A stretch of DNA of 64,000 nucleotides from Leptospira soteropolitanensis (GTDB taxonomy: Bacteria > Spirochaetota > Leptospiria > Leptospirales > Leptospiraceae): contig NZ_JAMQPN010000004.1 in the NCBI RefSeq assembly GCF_026151655.1, positions 1-64,000 of the forward strand, given 5' to 3'. The notes under the pieces were generated by a model, which had not been told where the DNA came from, searched no databases, and saw only the letters and a program-made list of their open reading frames with translations. Shown in pieces: positions 25,068 through 35,174 of the stretch; within the stretch, counting starts at the first letter, position 1; each line of letters opens with the position of its first letter. The position numbers were made by a program, and so were the translations under genes.

Positions 25068-26143
25068 TCCTTTTTTGCTTTTGTCTTTTTCCAAGTTTCG
25101 TAGGAGCTGAAGTTGCCAAACTTCCGCTCTACGGGAAAGGAAACTATGTGGCATTTTCCGATCTAAAAACGGTAATGCCAGAACTTACAACAAAACTAAA
25201 AAAATACACAAGAGTTGGTTCCATTTACACACCCCAAGGGAACTTACAATTTCGTTTAGGATCTAGTTTTTATACCCTGGATGGTAAAATTTATAAAATC
25301 CCCAAAGCCATTTTAAAAAAGGAGGAAGATGTATATCTTCCTTTGGATTTAGTGGAGTCGATTTTACTAAACCTAATTTCCTATGACGTTCGTTACCAAT
25401 TCAAAGAAACGGAACTTTGGATTCTCGTTCCTAAAGAACCATCTCCTAAACGAAATCTCAATGTGAAAGCCATTGTCATTGATGCGGGGCATGGAGGAAA
25501 GGACCCAGGCACTTCCGATCCAACTGGATATTTTGAAAAGGATGTAAGTCTCGGTGTGGCTCGTTATACCTATTTATACTTAAGAAAATACTACCCAGAA
25601 ATTCGGGTGCAGATGATTCGAAAAAATGATACCTTTGTGGAGTTAGAAGACCGTTCCAAAATGGCAAATCAGATGTTGCAGGACACACGGGATGTGGTTT
25701 TTATTAGTTTCCATTGTAATGCATCCCTTTCGGATAAGGCAGCCGGTTTTGAAGTCTATTATCTTTCCCAAAGTCCAAGCACAGAAGCCGCCAGAGAGAC
25801 TGCCATTTTGGAAAATCGTTATGTGGGAAAACATAAGAACCCGGTTGTTTCTCAAATCCAGTCGCAGATGTTATCCAGTGTCACCCAAAGGCGGTCGCGG
25901 AAATTGGCGAGCGCCGTGGCAGAACAGTTTGAAAAGGGTTTGAGTCCTGAGATCCCATCTAGGGGAGTGAAAAAGGCAGATTTTTCCGTCTTGCGAGGAA
26001 GCCTTATGCCTGCTGTACTTGTGGAAATGGGGTATCTGACAAACCCAGAAGAGAGTAGGAAATTACGGGATAAAACCTACCAAAAAAAAATTGCACGTAG
26101 TGTCATCAAAGGAATTCATGAATACGCATCTTCAAAAGATTAA
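25031..26143 (+). CDS. N-acetylmuramoyl-L-alanine amidase (Amidase_3, AmiC-like)
   Basis: It cleaves the bond between N-acetylmuramic acid and L-alanine in peptidoglycan, in the periplasm. The 370 residues begin with a signal peptide (hydrophobic to about residue 25, FVGAEVA). Next is an N-terminal part like a copper-amine-oxidase N domain (VYLPLDLVESILLNL). The catalytic domain has VIDAGHGGKDPG (Zn ligand His), a Glu in the LEDRSKMAN segment, ISFHCNASLSD (Zn ligand His), and a final Glu in VLVEMGYLTNPEE. It starts with TTG at 25031, inside the helicase gene, which overlaps by 37 bases. It may help daughter-cell separation, but this is inference. Confidence 0.93.
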   Translation: MAANSFSFQKRLILFCFCLFPSFVGAEVAKLPLYGKGNYVAFSDLKTVMPELTTKLKKYTRVGSIYTPQGNLQFRLGSSFYTLDGKIYKIPKAILKKEEDVYLPLDLVESILLNLISYDVRYQFKETELWILVPKEPSPKRNLNVKAIVIDAGHGGKDPGTSDPTGYFEKDVSLGVARYTYLYLRKYYPEIRVQMIRKNDTFVELEDRSKMANQMLQDTRDVVFISFHCNASLSDKAAGFEVYYLSQSPSTEAARETAILENRYVGKHKNPVVSQIQSQMLSSVTQRRSRKLASAVAEQFEKGLSPEIPSRGVKKADFSVLRGSLMPAVLVEMGYLTNPEESRKLRDKTYQKKIARSVIKGIHEYASSKD

Positions 26144-26945
26144 GGATTATCTTCTTTCGCTAAGCCAAACAATAAAATTACTCATCATTCGATTTTATAA
26201 AATCGGAACAGGGGAAACCAAACTCACAAGAGACTTTATCTTTTTATTTGCCTCTTGGTTTTCTCTCCTAATCTTTTTTAGTTTTTTTATTTTAGCCGAA
26301 CAAAATCCATTTCGATTGCTTGTTCCGTTTCAATTGTATTCCTATCCTTCATTTGATCACAGAGAACCAATTGTGATTTATATTTCGAACGGAGAAGGGG
26401 AACAAATCCCTATCCACAGAAAGGTACTAAAAAGAGAAGAACCGGGCGATTTTATTTATCAAATCGTTGGTGAAGTGGGATCACCACCTTACTTTGATTC
26501 CGTGGAAGCTTTGGCAAAAGATGGAAAACTTTTTTCACCTAAAAAACTTTTGGACATTCGTTTTGCTTTAAAGCAGTCCTGGTTTTTAGAAAAAGAATCA
26601 AAACTTGTCATCGATTGGAATGTTCAAATTTTACAAGATGTGATGGAAAAATATAGACTACCTCGTACCAAATCCGAGGAAACAAACGATTCCGAAGAGG
26701 AAAATCCCAATGCTCCTGTAGACACAATAACCTATTATACTGCTGGATCAGACAGTGGTCCTAAGGAATCAGAAGAGGTGGTGAACAAACGTAGGATCCT
26801 TGCAATGGATTCCACAATACGTGCGTTAAATGCAAGCCTTTTTGAAAACTTTATAAACCTCAAATCGATCGAACATCAGTTTTCTGGAGAAGTAAGCCCT
26901 GTTTACCACTGGGAGTCCTTGTCCGCAAAAGTCACCCGCCCATAA
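26118..26945 (+). CDS. Membrane protein with GerMN-like domain, unknown function
   Basis: From ATG at 26118 (AGGA just before it) the product has 275 residues. A short cytoplasmic N terminus with a charged segment leads to one membrane helix (about residues 40-60). A periplasmic part follows whose start (PIVIYISNGEGEQIPIHRKV) resembles the GerMN domain seen in cell-wall proteins. A low-complexity acidic linker near 195-215 follows. The frame opens upstream at 26091, inside the amidase gene. It overlaps the amidase gene and shares its operon, which suggests a cell-wall or division role. GerMN is a tentative call. Confidence 0.65.
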   Translation: MNTHLQKIKDYLLSLSQTIKLLIIRFYKIGTGETKLTRDFIFLFASWFSLLIFFSFFILAEQNPFRLLVPFQLYSYPSFDHREPIVIYISNGEGEQIPIHRKVLKREEPGDFIYQIVGEVGSPPYFDSVEALAKDGKLFSPKKLLDIRFALKQSWFLEKESKLVIDWNVQILQDVMEKYRLPRTKSEETNDSEEENPNAPVDTITYYTAGSDSGPKESEEVVNKRRILAMDSTIRALNASLFENFINLKSIEHQFSGEVSPVYHWESLSAKVTRP

Positions 26946-26982
26946 TTTTCGAATTAGAGCTATTCTCTATTCAGTGACGGTC

Positions 26983-27002
26983 CCCTGAGCCATAAATCAG
27001 GG
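26983..27002 (+). terminator. Small hairpin after the amidase operon
   Basis: CCCTGA (26983-26988) and TCAGGG (26997-27002) form a 6-bp stem with an 8-base loop, 37 bases past the last stop of the operon. No T-run follows directly, so it is only a possible terminator. Confidence 0.3.
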
Positions 27003-28173
<1,171 letters not shown>

Positions 28174-28242
28174 CAAACGTTAATGAAGTGAGTGGTTAGT
28201 GTAACTGAAGAGTTGTCATTAGATAATCAGCCGGCTTTCCCC

Positions 28243-28254
28243 TGCCAGGTGGCA
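28243..28254 (+). other. Short hairpin in the flagellin spacer
   Basis: TGCC (28243-28246) pairs with GGCA (28251-28254) around a 4-base loop. It stands 70 bases past the first flagellin stop and may act with the next hairpin to end or trim the first transcript. There is no T-run. Confidence 0.25.
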
Positions 28255-28270
28255 AAATGAAAGCTCATCC

Positions 28271-28295
28271 TTGACACCGGACAGGGATTGTCCGG
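28271..28295 (+). promoter_or_regulatory. Candidate promoter with perfect dyad before second flagellin
   Basis: TTGACA (28271-28276) is a perfect -35 box. Immediately after it the perfect inverted repeat CCGGACA (28277-28283) / TGTCCGG (28289-28295) fills most of the 17-18 base spacer. A -10 would lie at about 28294-28300, where the sequence (GGCTAAG) is only a weak match. So this may be a repressible promoter or an mRNA hairpin. The second flagellin starts at 28349 with AAAGGAG before it. Confidence 0.4.
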
Positions 28296-28348
28296 CTAAG
28301 AACGAAACATATACCGTTCTTGGTTATAACACAAAGGAGTGTAGGCCA

Positions 28349-29197
28349 ATGATTATCAATCACAACATGAGTGCGATTCAATCACATCGTGCTCTCAAGT
28401 TTACACAATGGGATGTAGATAAGACCATGAGGAACCTCTCCACTGGGCAAAGGATTAACCTTGCCGGTGATGATGCTTCTGGTCTTGCTGTTTCGGAAAA
28501 ACTACGAACACAAATTCGTGGTTTACGTCAGGCGGAAAGGAATACGGAAGATGGACTTAGTTTCATCCAGACTGCAGAGGGTTTCCTCGACCAGTCGGCG
28601 GAAATCATCCAACGAATCCGGACCTTAGCGATCCAGACTTCGAACGGAATCTACACACCGGAGGACAGGCAACTCGTGCAGGTAGAAGTATCTGCGCTGG
28701 TGGATGAGATCGATCGAATTGCTTCGCAAGCAGAGTTCAATAAAATGAAACTGTTTGAAGGAGACTTCGCTCGAAAGTCAACGAAAGCATCGATGTGGTT
28801 TCACATGGGAGCAAACGCAAGGCAAAGAGAGCGTTTCTACATTGGAACTATGACTTCGAAAGCACTTAAGATGTCTGAAGGAGCGATTAAAATTGCACTC
28901 TCGACACCTGGAAAAGCTGACGAAGCGATTGCCAAAGCGGACTTCGCCTTGAACAAGATCATGAAGCAGAGGGCAGATATGGGAGCTTACCAAAATAGGC
29001 TCGAAAGTACTGCTAAAGGCCTCATGGGTGCATACGAAAATATGCAAGCATCCGAATCAAGGATTAGGGACGCAGATATGGCTGAGGAAATGGTAGCGCT
29101 CACGACGAAACAAATTCTCGTGCAAAGCGGTACGGCTATGTTAGCGCAAGCCAGTCTTCGGCCAAATTCTGTATTACGACTTTTGAATAACACTTAA
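28349..29197 (+). CDS. flaB: Flagellin, FlaB-type (second of two)
   Basis: The 282-residue product is a close paralogue of the preceding flagellin. The N terminus [18 protein letters not shown] and the core [17 protein letters not shown] are almost the same. The C-terminal [20 protein letters not shown] and the tail [18 protein letters not shown] also match. The middle region differs ([13 protein letters not shown] against [11 protein letters not shown]), as expected between FlaB isoforms. The start is ATG at 28349 with AAAGGAG upstream. It is followed by a strong terminator (29232-29269). The two genes probably come from one duplication and may be expressed in different amounts or filament positions. 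Confidence 0.95.
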   Translation: MIINHNMSAIQSHRALKFTQWDVDKTMRNLSTGQRINLAGDDASGLAVSEKLRTQIRGLRQAERNTEDGLSFIQTAEGFLDQSAEIIQRIRTLAIQTSNGIYTPEDRQLVQVEVSALVDEIDRIASQAEFNKMKLFEGDFARKSTKASMWFHMGANARQRERFYIGTMTSKALKMSEGAIKIALSTPGKADEAIAKADFALNKIMKQRADMGAYQNRLESTAKGLMGAYENMQASESRIRDADMAEEMVALTTKQILVQSGTAMLAQASLRPNSVLRLLNNT

Positions 29198-29205
29198 GTT
29201 GTAGA

Positions 29206-29269
29206 AGGCAAGAGTTGCCTCAAAGACGGTTGCCTCTTTTCGAAGGATACTTCGGGAAGGGGCTTTTTT
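29206..29269 (+). terminator. Terminator of the second flagellin gene
   Basis: A small hairpin AGGCAA (29206-29211) / TTGCCT (29215-29220) is followed by a large one. GCCTCTTTTCGAAG (29232-29245) pairs with CTTCGGGAAGGGGC (29250-29263), with some wobble pairs. Six Ts (29264-29269) follow directly, giving a classic rho-independent terminator. Confidence 0.75.
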
Positions 29270-29397
29270 CTTTTCCCTCTCATTGAAAACTTTAATATTC
29301 CATTCTGATGTAGGTTTGAATTATAATTTAACAAGAATTACTTGACAAAAATGTATTTGCAAATCCATTGTTCGTGTTATCAATAAGCAAAGGTTAT

Positions 29398-30252
29398 ATG
29401 AAAAAAATACTATTTTTAATAATAATTCTATTTTCCGTCCATTGTTCCAATATTTATTCTCCTACAGGAGTCAAAGGAAAAGATGCAAAAAAACAAATTA
29501 AGGATTTAAATAGCAATTTAGGATTATTATCCTTTCCTCTCCTTCTTTCCACGGCAAGCTCATCCAGTTCCAACACAAATTATACATGCCCTACCGAATC
29601 AAATGCCAATTTAGGTTCTGCAAGTGATTCAACTGCAGCAAATTTTACTTTGCCTGCAGCAAATAATTATGTTGATTTAGATGCCAAAGCGGGTGGTACA
29701 TTATATTTTAGATCGAATGCCTCTGCATCAAGTACTGCTTATACAGTTAAAGTGTTACAGACTGCAAATACGAGTTCTACTGCCTCTTGTACTTATTTGT
29801 CAAGTGCGGGTGCTTGCGCGGGTGCGATCTCTGCAGTTCTGACGTTAACGACTGCTACTACGACAATTTCTGCATCCAATTGTCTTGCGATCAAATGTAC
29901 TACTGCAGCTTATATCAGAATCCAACCGTCAGCAACTGCCACTAGTGTTCCCTCATCTAGCACTAATTCATTTCTGTCTTTAGCACTAGCACCAAAAATA
30001 TTAGATTCAGTTTCTGGTATTGAAGATGATAAATATTATACAAAGGAATCTTTAGATAAATGTAAAGAAGGTCTAACCAATATTTCTTTGCTTCAAACTG
30101 CCACATTAAGTTCTACTTTTGGTAATTTGAAAGAAGTTTCGTTTTGCAATAAACCTATGTCTGTTATTTCTTCTGGAATTGATGGTAACAGTATCGCTGC
30201 CCTTCAAGGAAATGAGTGTAAATTAGAGGAAGTAAATCCTATCGGTTTTTAG
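29398..30252 (+). CDS. Ser/Thr/Ala-rich lipoprotein, unknown function
   Basis: The 284-residue product begins with a lipoprotein signal whose lipobox ends FSVHC (about residue 16). The mature part is low-complexity: runs of Ser, Ala and Thr (for instance near residues 50-60 and 130-200) with a few Cys. It looks like a secreted or surface-exposed protein with a beta-rich or disordered body. I do not recognise a domain. The start is ATG at 29398, backed by AAAGG; the frame opens earlier at 29368. Such lipoproteins are common in leptospires. Confidence 0.7.
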   Translation: MKKILFLIIILFSVHCSNIYSPTGVKGKDAKKQIKDLNSNLGLLSFPLLLSTASSSSSNTNYTCPTESNANLGSASDSTAANFTLPAANNYVDLDAKAGGTLYFRSNASASSTAYTVKVLQTANTSSTASCTYLSSAGACAGAISAVLTLTTATTTISASNCLAIKCTTAAYIRIQPSATATSVPSSSTNSFLSLALAPKILDSVSGIEDDKYYTKESLDKCKEGLTNISLLQTATLSSTFGNLKEVSFCNKPMSVISSGIDGNSIAALQGNECKLEEVNPIGF

Positions 30253-30311
30253 TTTTATTATATTAGATCTCTCTTGACTGTAACAAAAGTAGAAGAGGTC
30301 TTCCGCTATAG

Positions 30312-30347
30312 AAAGTGATTCACCTGCAAATCCAAGTGAATTACTTT
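30312..30347. terminator. Imperfect hairpin between convergent lipoprotein genes
   Basis: AAAGTGATTCAC (30312-30323) and GTGAATTACTTT (30336-30347) pair over 12 bases with one G-T type mismatch. It lies 60 bases past one stop and 14 bases past the other, so it probably serves both convergent genes. Confidence 0.45.
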
Positions 30348-30360
30348 GTATCTTTAAATT

Positions 30361-31371
30361 TCATTCTAAATCTGTATAAACATTGTCTGTCTGTCCGTAT
30401 ACAAAAAGTCTTTTTCCAATCAAAACAGCTCGGTTGGCAATGGAGTTGAATCCATAGTTAAAAGTGAGGTTTGGATTGGTACAGGTCCATGTTTTCCCAT
30501 CATTACTTTGCAAAAGGGCCAAATTATTAAAGACAACGTGAAATTTGTACGCAGTCACATCAGAGTAAACCATACCAAGGACACTGGTATCGTTTGTATT
30601 CTGGATGGCGTTACAAGGACGATTGATCCCACCACCTGATGTTTGTTTGATTCTTTCTGTGATGAGAGCCCAAATAATTCCATCGGTTGACTCCCAAAAA
30701 TCAAAGAGATTCGAAGATCCATTTTTTCCACCGAGTATATAGGTTTTTCCATTTGCATATACACAGCTCCCGGAAGTGCGAGACGGATAGGCGGGGGAAG
30801 AGGTGATTCGATTAAAGGAACCTCCAGAATCAGTGGTTCTGTCGACAAAACCATCTCCCGGTAAATACGCACTTGTACCATTGTATTTCACCAGACAAAA
30901 ACCTGGGTCAAAGATACTTGTAGTCCAACCAGTTCCGCTTACGTTTGGCGAATGGTAATTCGACAATTGGAATCGACCCGTAAAGGCTGCAAAAATATTT
31001 GCATTGTTAAAATTGTTGAGGGGATCACCAAACTGAGTGTAAGTGGTTCCGTCCGTACTAGAATAGATTCTTGTTAGAGGGATTGAATTTCTGATATAAA
31101 TGGCATAGGTTGTGATTCCAATTTGGTCAAATACCAAGGAATCTGTTGGATCCGGAGTCCCAAACGGAGAAGGGAAGGATGTCCAATCTCGAGTAGGCCC
31201 ATTGTTTAATAGCGCAAACAACAAAATCGAATTAAAAAGTCCATCTGGCGTTTTTGGATTTAACATACTGCCTTTTGGATTTGGATTCACTCGACAATGG
31301 AAAAGGAGGAGTAGAGAGAAAAATACTATGATACGATTAAAGACTTTTGTTGTTATTTTGATGTGGCCCAT
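30361..31371 (-). CDS. Asp-box beta-propeller-like lipoprotein (copy 2)
   Basis: A 336-residue lipoprotein (lipobox near LLLFHC) from ATG at 31371. The next upstream gene stops at 31374, so the two are almost touching. Its body has Asp-box-like S-x-D-G-x-x-W/Y segments (STDGTTY, ESTDGIIW, QSNDGKTW), as in sialidase-type beta-propellers and kelch-like secreted proteins. It is a paralogue of the gene at 32445-33458: shared features include TRDWTSF or TRNWTSF, the GFVDRTTDSGGSF or GFVNKTVDEGANF segment, and TYILGG or IFLLGG. It is likely surface-anchored; function unknown. Confidence 0.7.
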   Translation of the reverse strand: MGHIKITTKVFNRIIVFFSLLLLFHCRVNPNPKGSMLNPKTPDGLFNSILLFALLNNGPTRDWTSFPSPFGTPDPTDSLVFDQIGITTYAIYIRNSIPLTRIYSSTDGTTYTQFGDPLNNFNNANIFAAFTGRFQLSNYHSPNVSGTGWTTSIFDPGFCLVKYNGTSAYLPGDGFVDRTTDSGGSFNRITSSPAYPSRTSGSCVYANGKTYILGGKNGSSNLFDFWESTDGIIWALITERIKQTSGGGINRPCNAIQNTNDTSVLGMVYSDVTAYKFHVVFNNLALLQSNDGKTWTCTNPNLTFNYGFNSIANRAVLIGKRLFVYGQTDNVYTDLE

Positions 31372-31373
31372 TT

Positions 31374-32237
31374 TTAGAATACCCAAGTGTAGCCAATTTT
31401 ATAATCTACACTCCCTGATGTGATTCTTTGTTCTCTGGAATATAAATGAAACTGGTCTGAATTTATCATTTCAGCTTTGATATTGAGTCCTGCTTTTTTA
31501 ACGAATGAAGTATATGGCTTAGAATTTTTTTCGGTACGAAATAACATAGAATCTATGAAATTAATTAAGAAAACACTAATGAGGATGTCAGAGGCGGTGT
31601 TGAGAGAATTGGCAGTGGATCTATATTCTGATACCAAATTGATTTTATCCATATAATACAAGGAAAATCCTGCATTCCCTGAACCTAAAATTACCAAGGA
31701 ACGAAAGTCGTTTTGAAACTCAGACTTAGCCTTTTCGTGTTCATTCCAAGCATTATGGTAGTTAATGGCGGCACCTAAAAATGTTAATAAGTAAACAGAT
31801 CCCCAAACTGGTTCGTCCCAATGGAATTGTCCTAAGCCTGGAAGAATTGTTGACCTAACAACTACATCCCAGCGAATTTTTTTGGGATTTTCCGTTGGAT
31901 TTATTTTTTTGTTTTGATTGGTCGACTCAAAACTTATGTTTTCATCTAATTCAATTTCATTCTTTGTTTGTGGTTGGTTTTTTTTGTTTTCAACTTCAAT
32001 GATTTTTTTTACTTCTTTTGCATTTAGGTCTTTGTAAGTTACTTTTAAAATATCGATTTTTGGGAATTGGAGGATAATCCCATTTTTTTCTTTCAGTTTT
32101 AAAAACTCTCTATTTTGATCGATGACACTACCATAAAAAGTTTTTCCTGATTTAAGAATTACCGTTTCTGGAAAGAGGGAATGAGTGAGTGAAATAGAAA
32201 TGAGAAGGGTTAGGTAGAATCTAATGTTCATTTTCAA
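31374..32237 (-). CDS. DUF5683-like membrane protein (copy 2)
   Basis: The 287-residue product starts with a signal peptide (about residues 1-23). A domain of the form VILKSGKTFYGSVIDQ with LQFPKIDILKVTYKDL follows. Next come a linker and then a membrane part with RSTILPGLGQFHWDEPVWGSVYLLTF, which fits DUF5683, and further hydrophobic segments. It is a paralogue of the gene at 33460-34398 but lacks the coiled coil of that copy (about residues 105-145 there). It is the first gene of the second module and is preceded by a 207-base gap with two dyads (32298-32324). Confidence 0.7.
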   Translation of the reverse strand: MKMNIRFYLTLLISISLTHSLFPETVILKSGKTFYGSVIDQNREFLKLKEKNGIILQFPKIDILKVTYKDLNAKEVKKIIEVENKKNQPQTKNEIELDENISFESTNQNKKINPTENPKKIRWDVVVRSTILPGLGQFHWDEPVWGSVYLLTFLGAAINYHNAWNEHEKAKSEFQNDFRSLVILGSGNAGFSLYYMDKINLVSEYRSTANSLNTASDILISVFLINFIDSMLFRTEKNSKPYTSFVKKAGLNIKAEMINSDQFHLYSREQRITSGSVDYKIGYTWVF

Positions 32238-32297
32238 TTTTTAATCCAATCATTGATAATCACGAAGTGGTTGGTCCGTAATCCATTTTTTGGATAG

Positions 32298-32324
32298 TCA
32301 CATGTGAATCCACTAAAGTTAGTG
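32298..32324. promoter_or_regulatory. Two adjacent dyads upstream of the second lipoprotein module
   Basis: TCACATGTGA (32298-32307) is a perfect palindrome. CACTAA-AG-TTAGTG (32311-32324) is a dyad that matches the flagellin one at 27108-27121 (CGCTAA-AG-TTAGCG) at all but the outer second positions. Both contain CTAAAGTTAG. They lie in the gap before the gene at 31374-32237 and could be operator sites. A shared regulator is inference. Confidence 0.4.
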
Positions 32325-32444
32325 AACTATCATTTATGGCAAGCAAAACAAAAATATCCAGAGTTAATGGATGCTAGAAACAATATTATGGAAAGTTAGT
32401 AAGTTTCTAATCATCAACAGCTTTCAATTTTCGCAGTTGGAATT

Positions 32445-33458
32445 TTATTCTAAATCAGTATACGCATTTTGAGAATTATAACTAGATGTTCCATATAAAA
32501 ACAATCTTTTACCTACAAGGACAGCTCTATTGGAAATTGTAGAGGTTCCCGAATAATAAACATTATTACTTGGGTTAGTACACTGCCAACTTTTTCCATC
32601 TTTACTTTGTATTAGTGCTAAGTTATTTCCTATAACGTGGTATTTGTATTCTGTTTCTTCTGAATAGGCAAATCCCATGATTCTTGAGTTACTAAAATAA
32701 TCACAGGGACGATAAAAACCACTGTTTCCCTCCGGTTTTACCGAAGATGAAATTTGAGTCCAATTGTTACCGTCAGTAGATTCCCAAAGATCAAAGAAAT
32801 TCGAATCGGAACTTTGGCCACCGAGTAAAAAGATCTTTCCATTTTTATAAGTACAGAGTCCAGAGGACCTAGAAGGAAAACCGGGGCTACCTGTAACTAA
32901 GGTAAAATTTGCACCCTCATCGACTGTTTTGTTTACGAACCCATTTCCTAAAACATAGGCACTTGTATCTGAATCTTTCACCATACAAAATCCACTGATT
33001 GTGGTATTAGGATTCCATATACCACCAGAATTGTTGGAGTAGTTGTCAGACAATTGTATTCTTGTGTTAAATACGGAAAAAACATTAGTGTTTGCTGTAT
33101 TTACTGTTACACCTAACTTTGAGAAATTGGTTCCATCGTTGCTTGAATAAACAATCGAAGTATTATTTGAGGAATTAACATAGAGTGCATAGGTTGTTTG
33201 GTTTTTTCGATCAAGTGAAAGTAAATCCGACGAATTGGTGCTTGTAAAGGGTGTGGAAAAACTGGTCCAATTTCTTGTTGGACCTTTTCTTATTATTTCA
33301 AATAAGGCACTAGTGATAAAAAAACCTGCTGGAGTCCCTTGGTCGAGTAAACTTCCATTTGGTTTTTCATCAACTCTGCAGTTCTGCGAAAAAAGAATAC
33401 AAACTAAATAAAAACTGAATGTAAGTTTATGTTTGAAAATAGAGTTAAGAAATTTCAT
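32445..33458 (-). CDS. Asp-box beta-propeller-like lipoprotein (copy 1)
   Basis: A 337-residue lipoprotein starting at ATG 33458, one base after the upstream stop (33460). The signal has a lipobox near FSQNC. Asp-box-like segments (SSNDGTNF, ESTDGNNW, QSKDGKSW) and the WTSFSTPF, GFVNKTVDEGANF and IFLLGG segments mark it as a paralogue of the gene at 30361-31371. The frame extends upstream to 33536 inside the preceding gene, but the lipoprotein signal starts at 33458. Role unknown; probably exposed on the outer membrane. Confidence 0.7.
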   Translation of the reverse strand: MKFLNSIFKHKLTFSFYLVCILFSQNCRVDEKPNGSLLDQGTPAGFFITSALFEIIRKGPTRNWTSFSTPFTSTNSSDLLSLDRKNQTTYALYVNSSNNTSIVYSSNDGTNFSKLGVTVNTANTNVFSVFNTRIQLSDNYSNNSGGIWNPNTTISGFCMVKDSDTSAYVLGNGFVNKTVDEGANFTLVTGSPGFPSRSSGLCTYKNGKIFLLGGQSSDSNFFDLWESTDGNNWTQISSSVKPEGNSGFYRPCDYFSNSRIMGFAYSEETEYKYHVIGNNLALIQSKDGKSWQCTNPSNNVYYSGTSTISNRAVLVGKRLFLYGTSSYNSQNAYTDLE

Positions 33459-33459
33459 T

Positions 33460-34398
33460 TTAAAATACCCATGTATAGCCGATTTTATATTCCACATTTC
33501 CAGATGAGAAGTTTTGTGGTTTAGAAGACAATGCAAATGGATCCATTTGGTAAACTTCCGCTTTCAAATTTAATCCAGTTTTTTTACCATCTGAGGTAAG
33601 AACCGGATCTTTATCTGCCCGGTATAACAAGGAATCAATTAAATTAATCAGAAATACTCCGACTAAAACATCAGCTGCTGTGTTAAGTGATTTTGCAGTT
33701 TTTTTGTATTCCGATGATAAATTGTTTTTATCAAAAAAATTAAAAACAATGCCGGCATTTCCAGTGTTTAAAATGATTAGTGAACGGAAATCATTTTGAT
33801 AATCTGATTTTGCTTTTTGGAAGTCATTTAAGGAGTTATTATAATGTACTAATGCACCTAAAAAAGTTGTTAAGTAGACAGACCCCCAAATAGGTTCATC
33901 CCAATGGTATTGCCCTAATCCTGGTAAAATGGCAGACCGCGCCACAACTCCCCAACGGATTCTCTTGGGAGCCACTTTGAAAGTTTTTTCAATCGTTTCA
34001 ATTCTTTGATTTTGTTTTTCGAGTTCACGACTCAAACTTACCACTTCGTTTGAAAGAGCAATAATTTGTTTATTTTGTTCCATCAATCCGGTGATTAAAT
34101 CATCATTTAATTCATCACTTGCATTAGCCGAGGATTCTGATTTTTGGTTTGCGACATCAACAATTTTATTAACTTCTTTTTCGTCCAAATCTCTATAGGT
34201 TACTTTGAGGATATCATTCCTTTGAAATTGTAAAACATTTCCTTCCTTATCCTTAAGTTTTAAATAATCTATATTTTGATCGATGACACTACCTTTGAAT
34301 GATTTTCCTGATTTTAAAATTACAGTTTCAGGAAAGATAGAGAGAGTTATGATCAAAAATAATAGTAAAGAGAAGTAAAGTTTGATATTTAAGTTCAA
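33460..34398 (-). CDS. DUF5683-like membrane protein with coiled coil (copy 1)
   Basis: A 312-residue protein with a signal peptide, then the domain with VILKSGKSFKGSVIDQ and LQFQRNDILKVTYRDL. A coiled-coil segment follows (about residues 105-145, with ALSNEVVSLSRELEKQNQRI) and then RSAILPGLGQYHWDEPIWGSVYLTTF, which fits DUF5683. Hydrophobic segments near the C terminus suggest membrane anchoring. It overlaps the preceding lipoprotein gene by 4 bases and is followed at once by its Asp-box partner, so the three form an operon. It is the longer of the two paralogues; the copy at 31374-32237 has lost the coiled coil. Confidence 0.72.
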   Translation of the reverse strand: MNLNIKLYFSLLLFLIITLSIFPETVILKSGKSFKGSVIDQNIDYLKLKDKEGNVLQFQRNDILKVTYRDLDEKEVNKIVDVANQKSESSANASDELNDDLITGLMEQNKQIIALSNEVVSLSRELEKQNQRIETIEKTFKVAPKRIRWGVVARSAILPGLGQYHWDEPIWGSVYLTTFLGALVHYNNSLNDFQKAKSDYQNDFRSLIILNTGNAGIVFNFFDKNNLSSEYKKTAKSLNTAADVLVGVFLINLIDSLLYRADKDPVLTSDGKKTGLNLKAEVYQMDPFALSSKPQNFSSGNVEYKIGYTWVF

Positions 34399-35174
34399 TT
34401 TTTTTTCCTAGAAGAAAGATAGTTTTGAAAGGTGGTTAGTTTTTCAATTCCAGGTAAAATTCGATTTTCGGTCATTTGACTATTCGAATATTCCGGAATT
34501 AGGTTGTCCGAACCTTTCTCATTTATATTTTTTGATATAAGTTTTTGGGATTTATATTCTTTGGAATTATCCATCGATTGTTTGGAATTGTTTCCATCCA
34601 AAGAAGGAATTTTTTCTGTCGTATTGTCATTTTCTAAATTTGCAAATTCGGTAGAATCTGAGGATTTTAAATAATTCAAAAGGTTGGTTAGCTCTCCACT
34701 GAATTCCCCCAAGTCTTTGACGGTAGAACTTAAATCGGAAAGTAAATGGGGAAGACGTATAGCTTTGGGACCAACAAAATCGTCTTTTGCTTCCATCGAT
34801 AATTTTTTACCTTGTTCCACCAATATATCGATTTCGGTTTTTAGTTTCGGAAGGTCCGTTGCGAATTCCTTATAAAGATTTAGTCGATCCACCGAACTCA
34901 GCTCTAGTTTTTCATGGTCAGTTTTTAAATACTTGGAAACAAGGCGTAACTTCACGATAATTCTTTTCGAATTTTCCAAATATTCGTCATATTTAGGCAA
35001 TTGACTTGATGGTTTCCCTATTGGTTTTTCTGTTAGTGGGTCTAATTTTTTCCCTTCATATTTTGAATAAGCAGGCAAAATTTCTGACAATTTGTAGTTT
35101 TCTGTCGTTATGCATTGATTGAAACTAAATAAAAAAAAGAGAATTGCAATATATTTTCGAATGGCATTTGACAT
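34395..35174 (-). CDS. Helical lipoprotein heading the module operon
   Basis: A 259-residue lipoprotein with lipobox ending FNQC (about residue 21). The mature part is mainly helical, with Leu-rich segments (SSTVKDLGEFSGELTNLLNY) and a Ser/Asn/Glu-rich disordered tail from about residue 180. I do not recognise it. It overlaps the DUF5683-like gene by 4 bases (ATGA), so the two are translationally coupled. The 389-base gap upstream is its likely control region. Confidence 0.65.
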   Translation of the reverse strand: MSNAIRKYIAILFFLFSFNQCITTENYKLSEILPAYSKYEGKKLDPLTEKPIGKPSSQLPKYDEYLENSKRIIVKLRLVSKYLKTDHEKLELSSVDRLNLYKEFATDLPKLKTEIDILVEQGKKLSMEAKDDFVGPKAIRLPHLLSDLSSTVKDLGEFSGELTNLLNYLKSSDSTEFANLENDNTTEKIPSLDGNNSKQSMDNSKEYKSQKLISKNINEKGSDNLIPEYSNSQMTENRILPGIEKLTTFQNYLSSRKKN

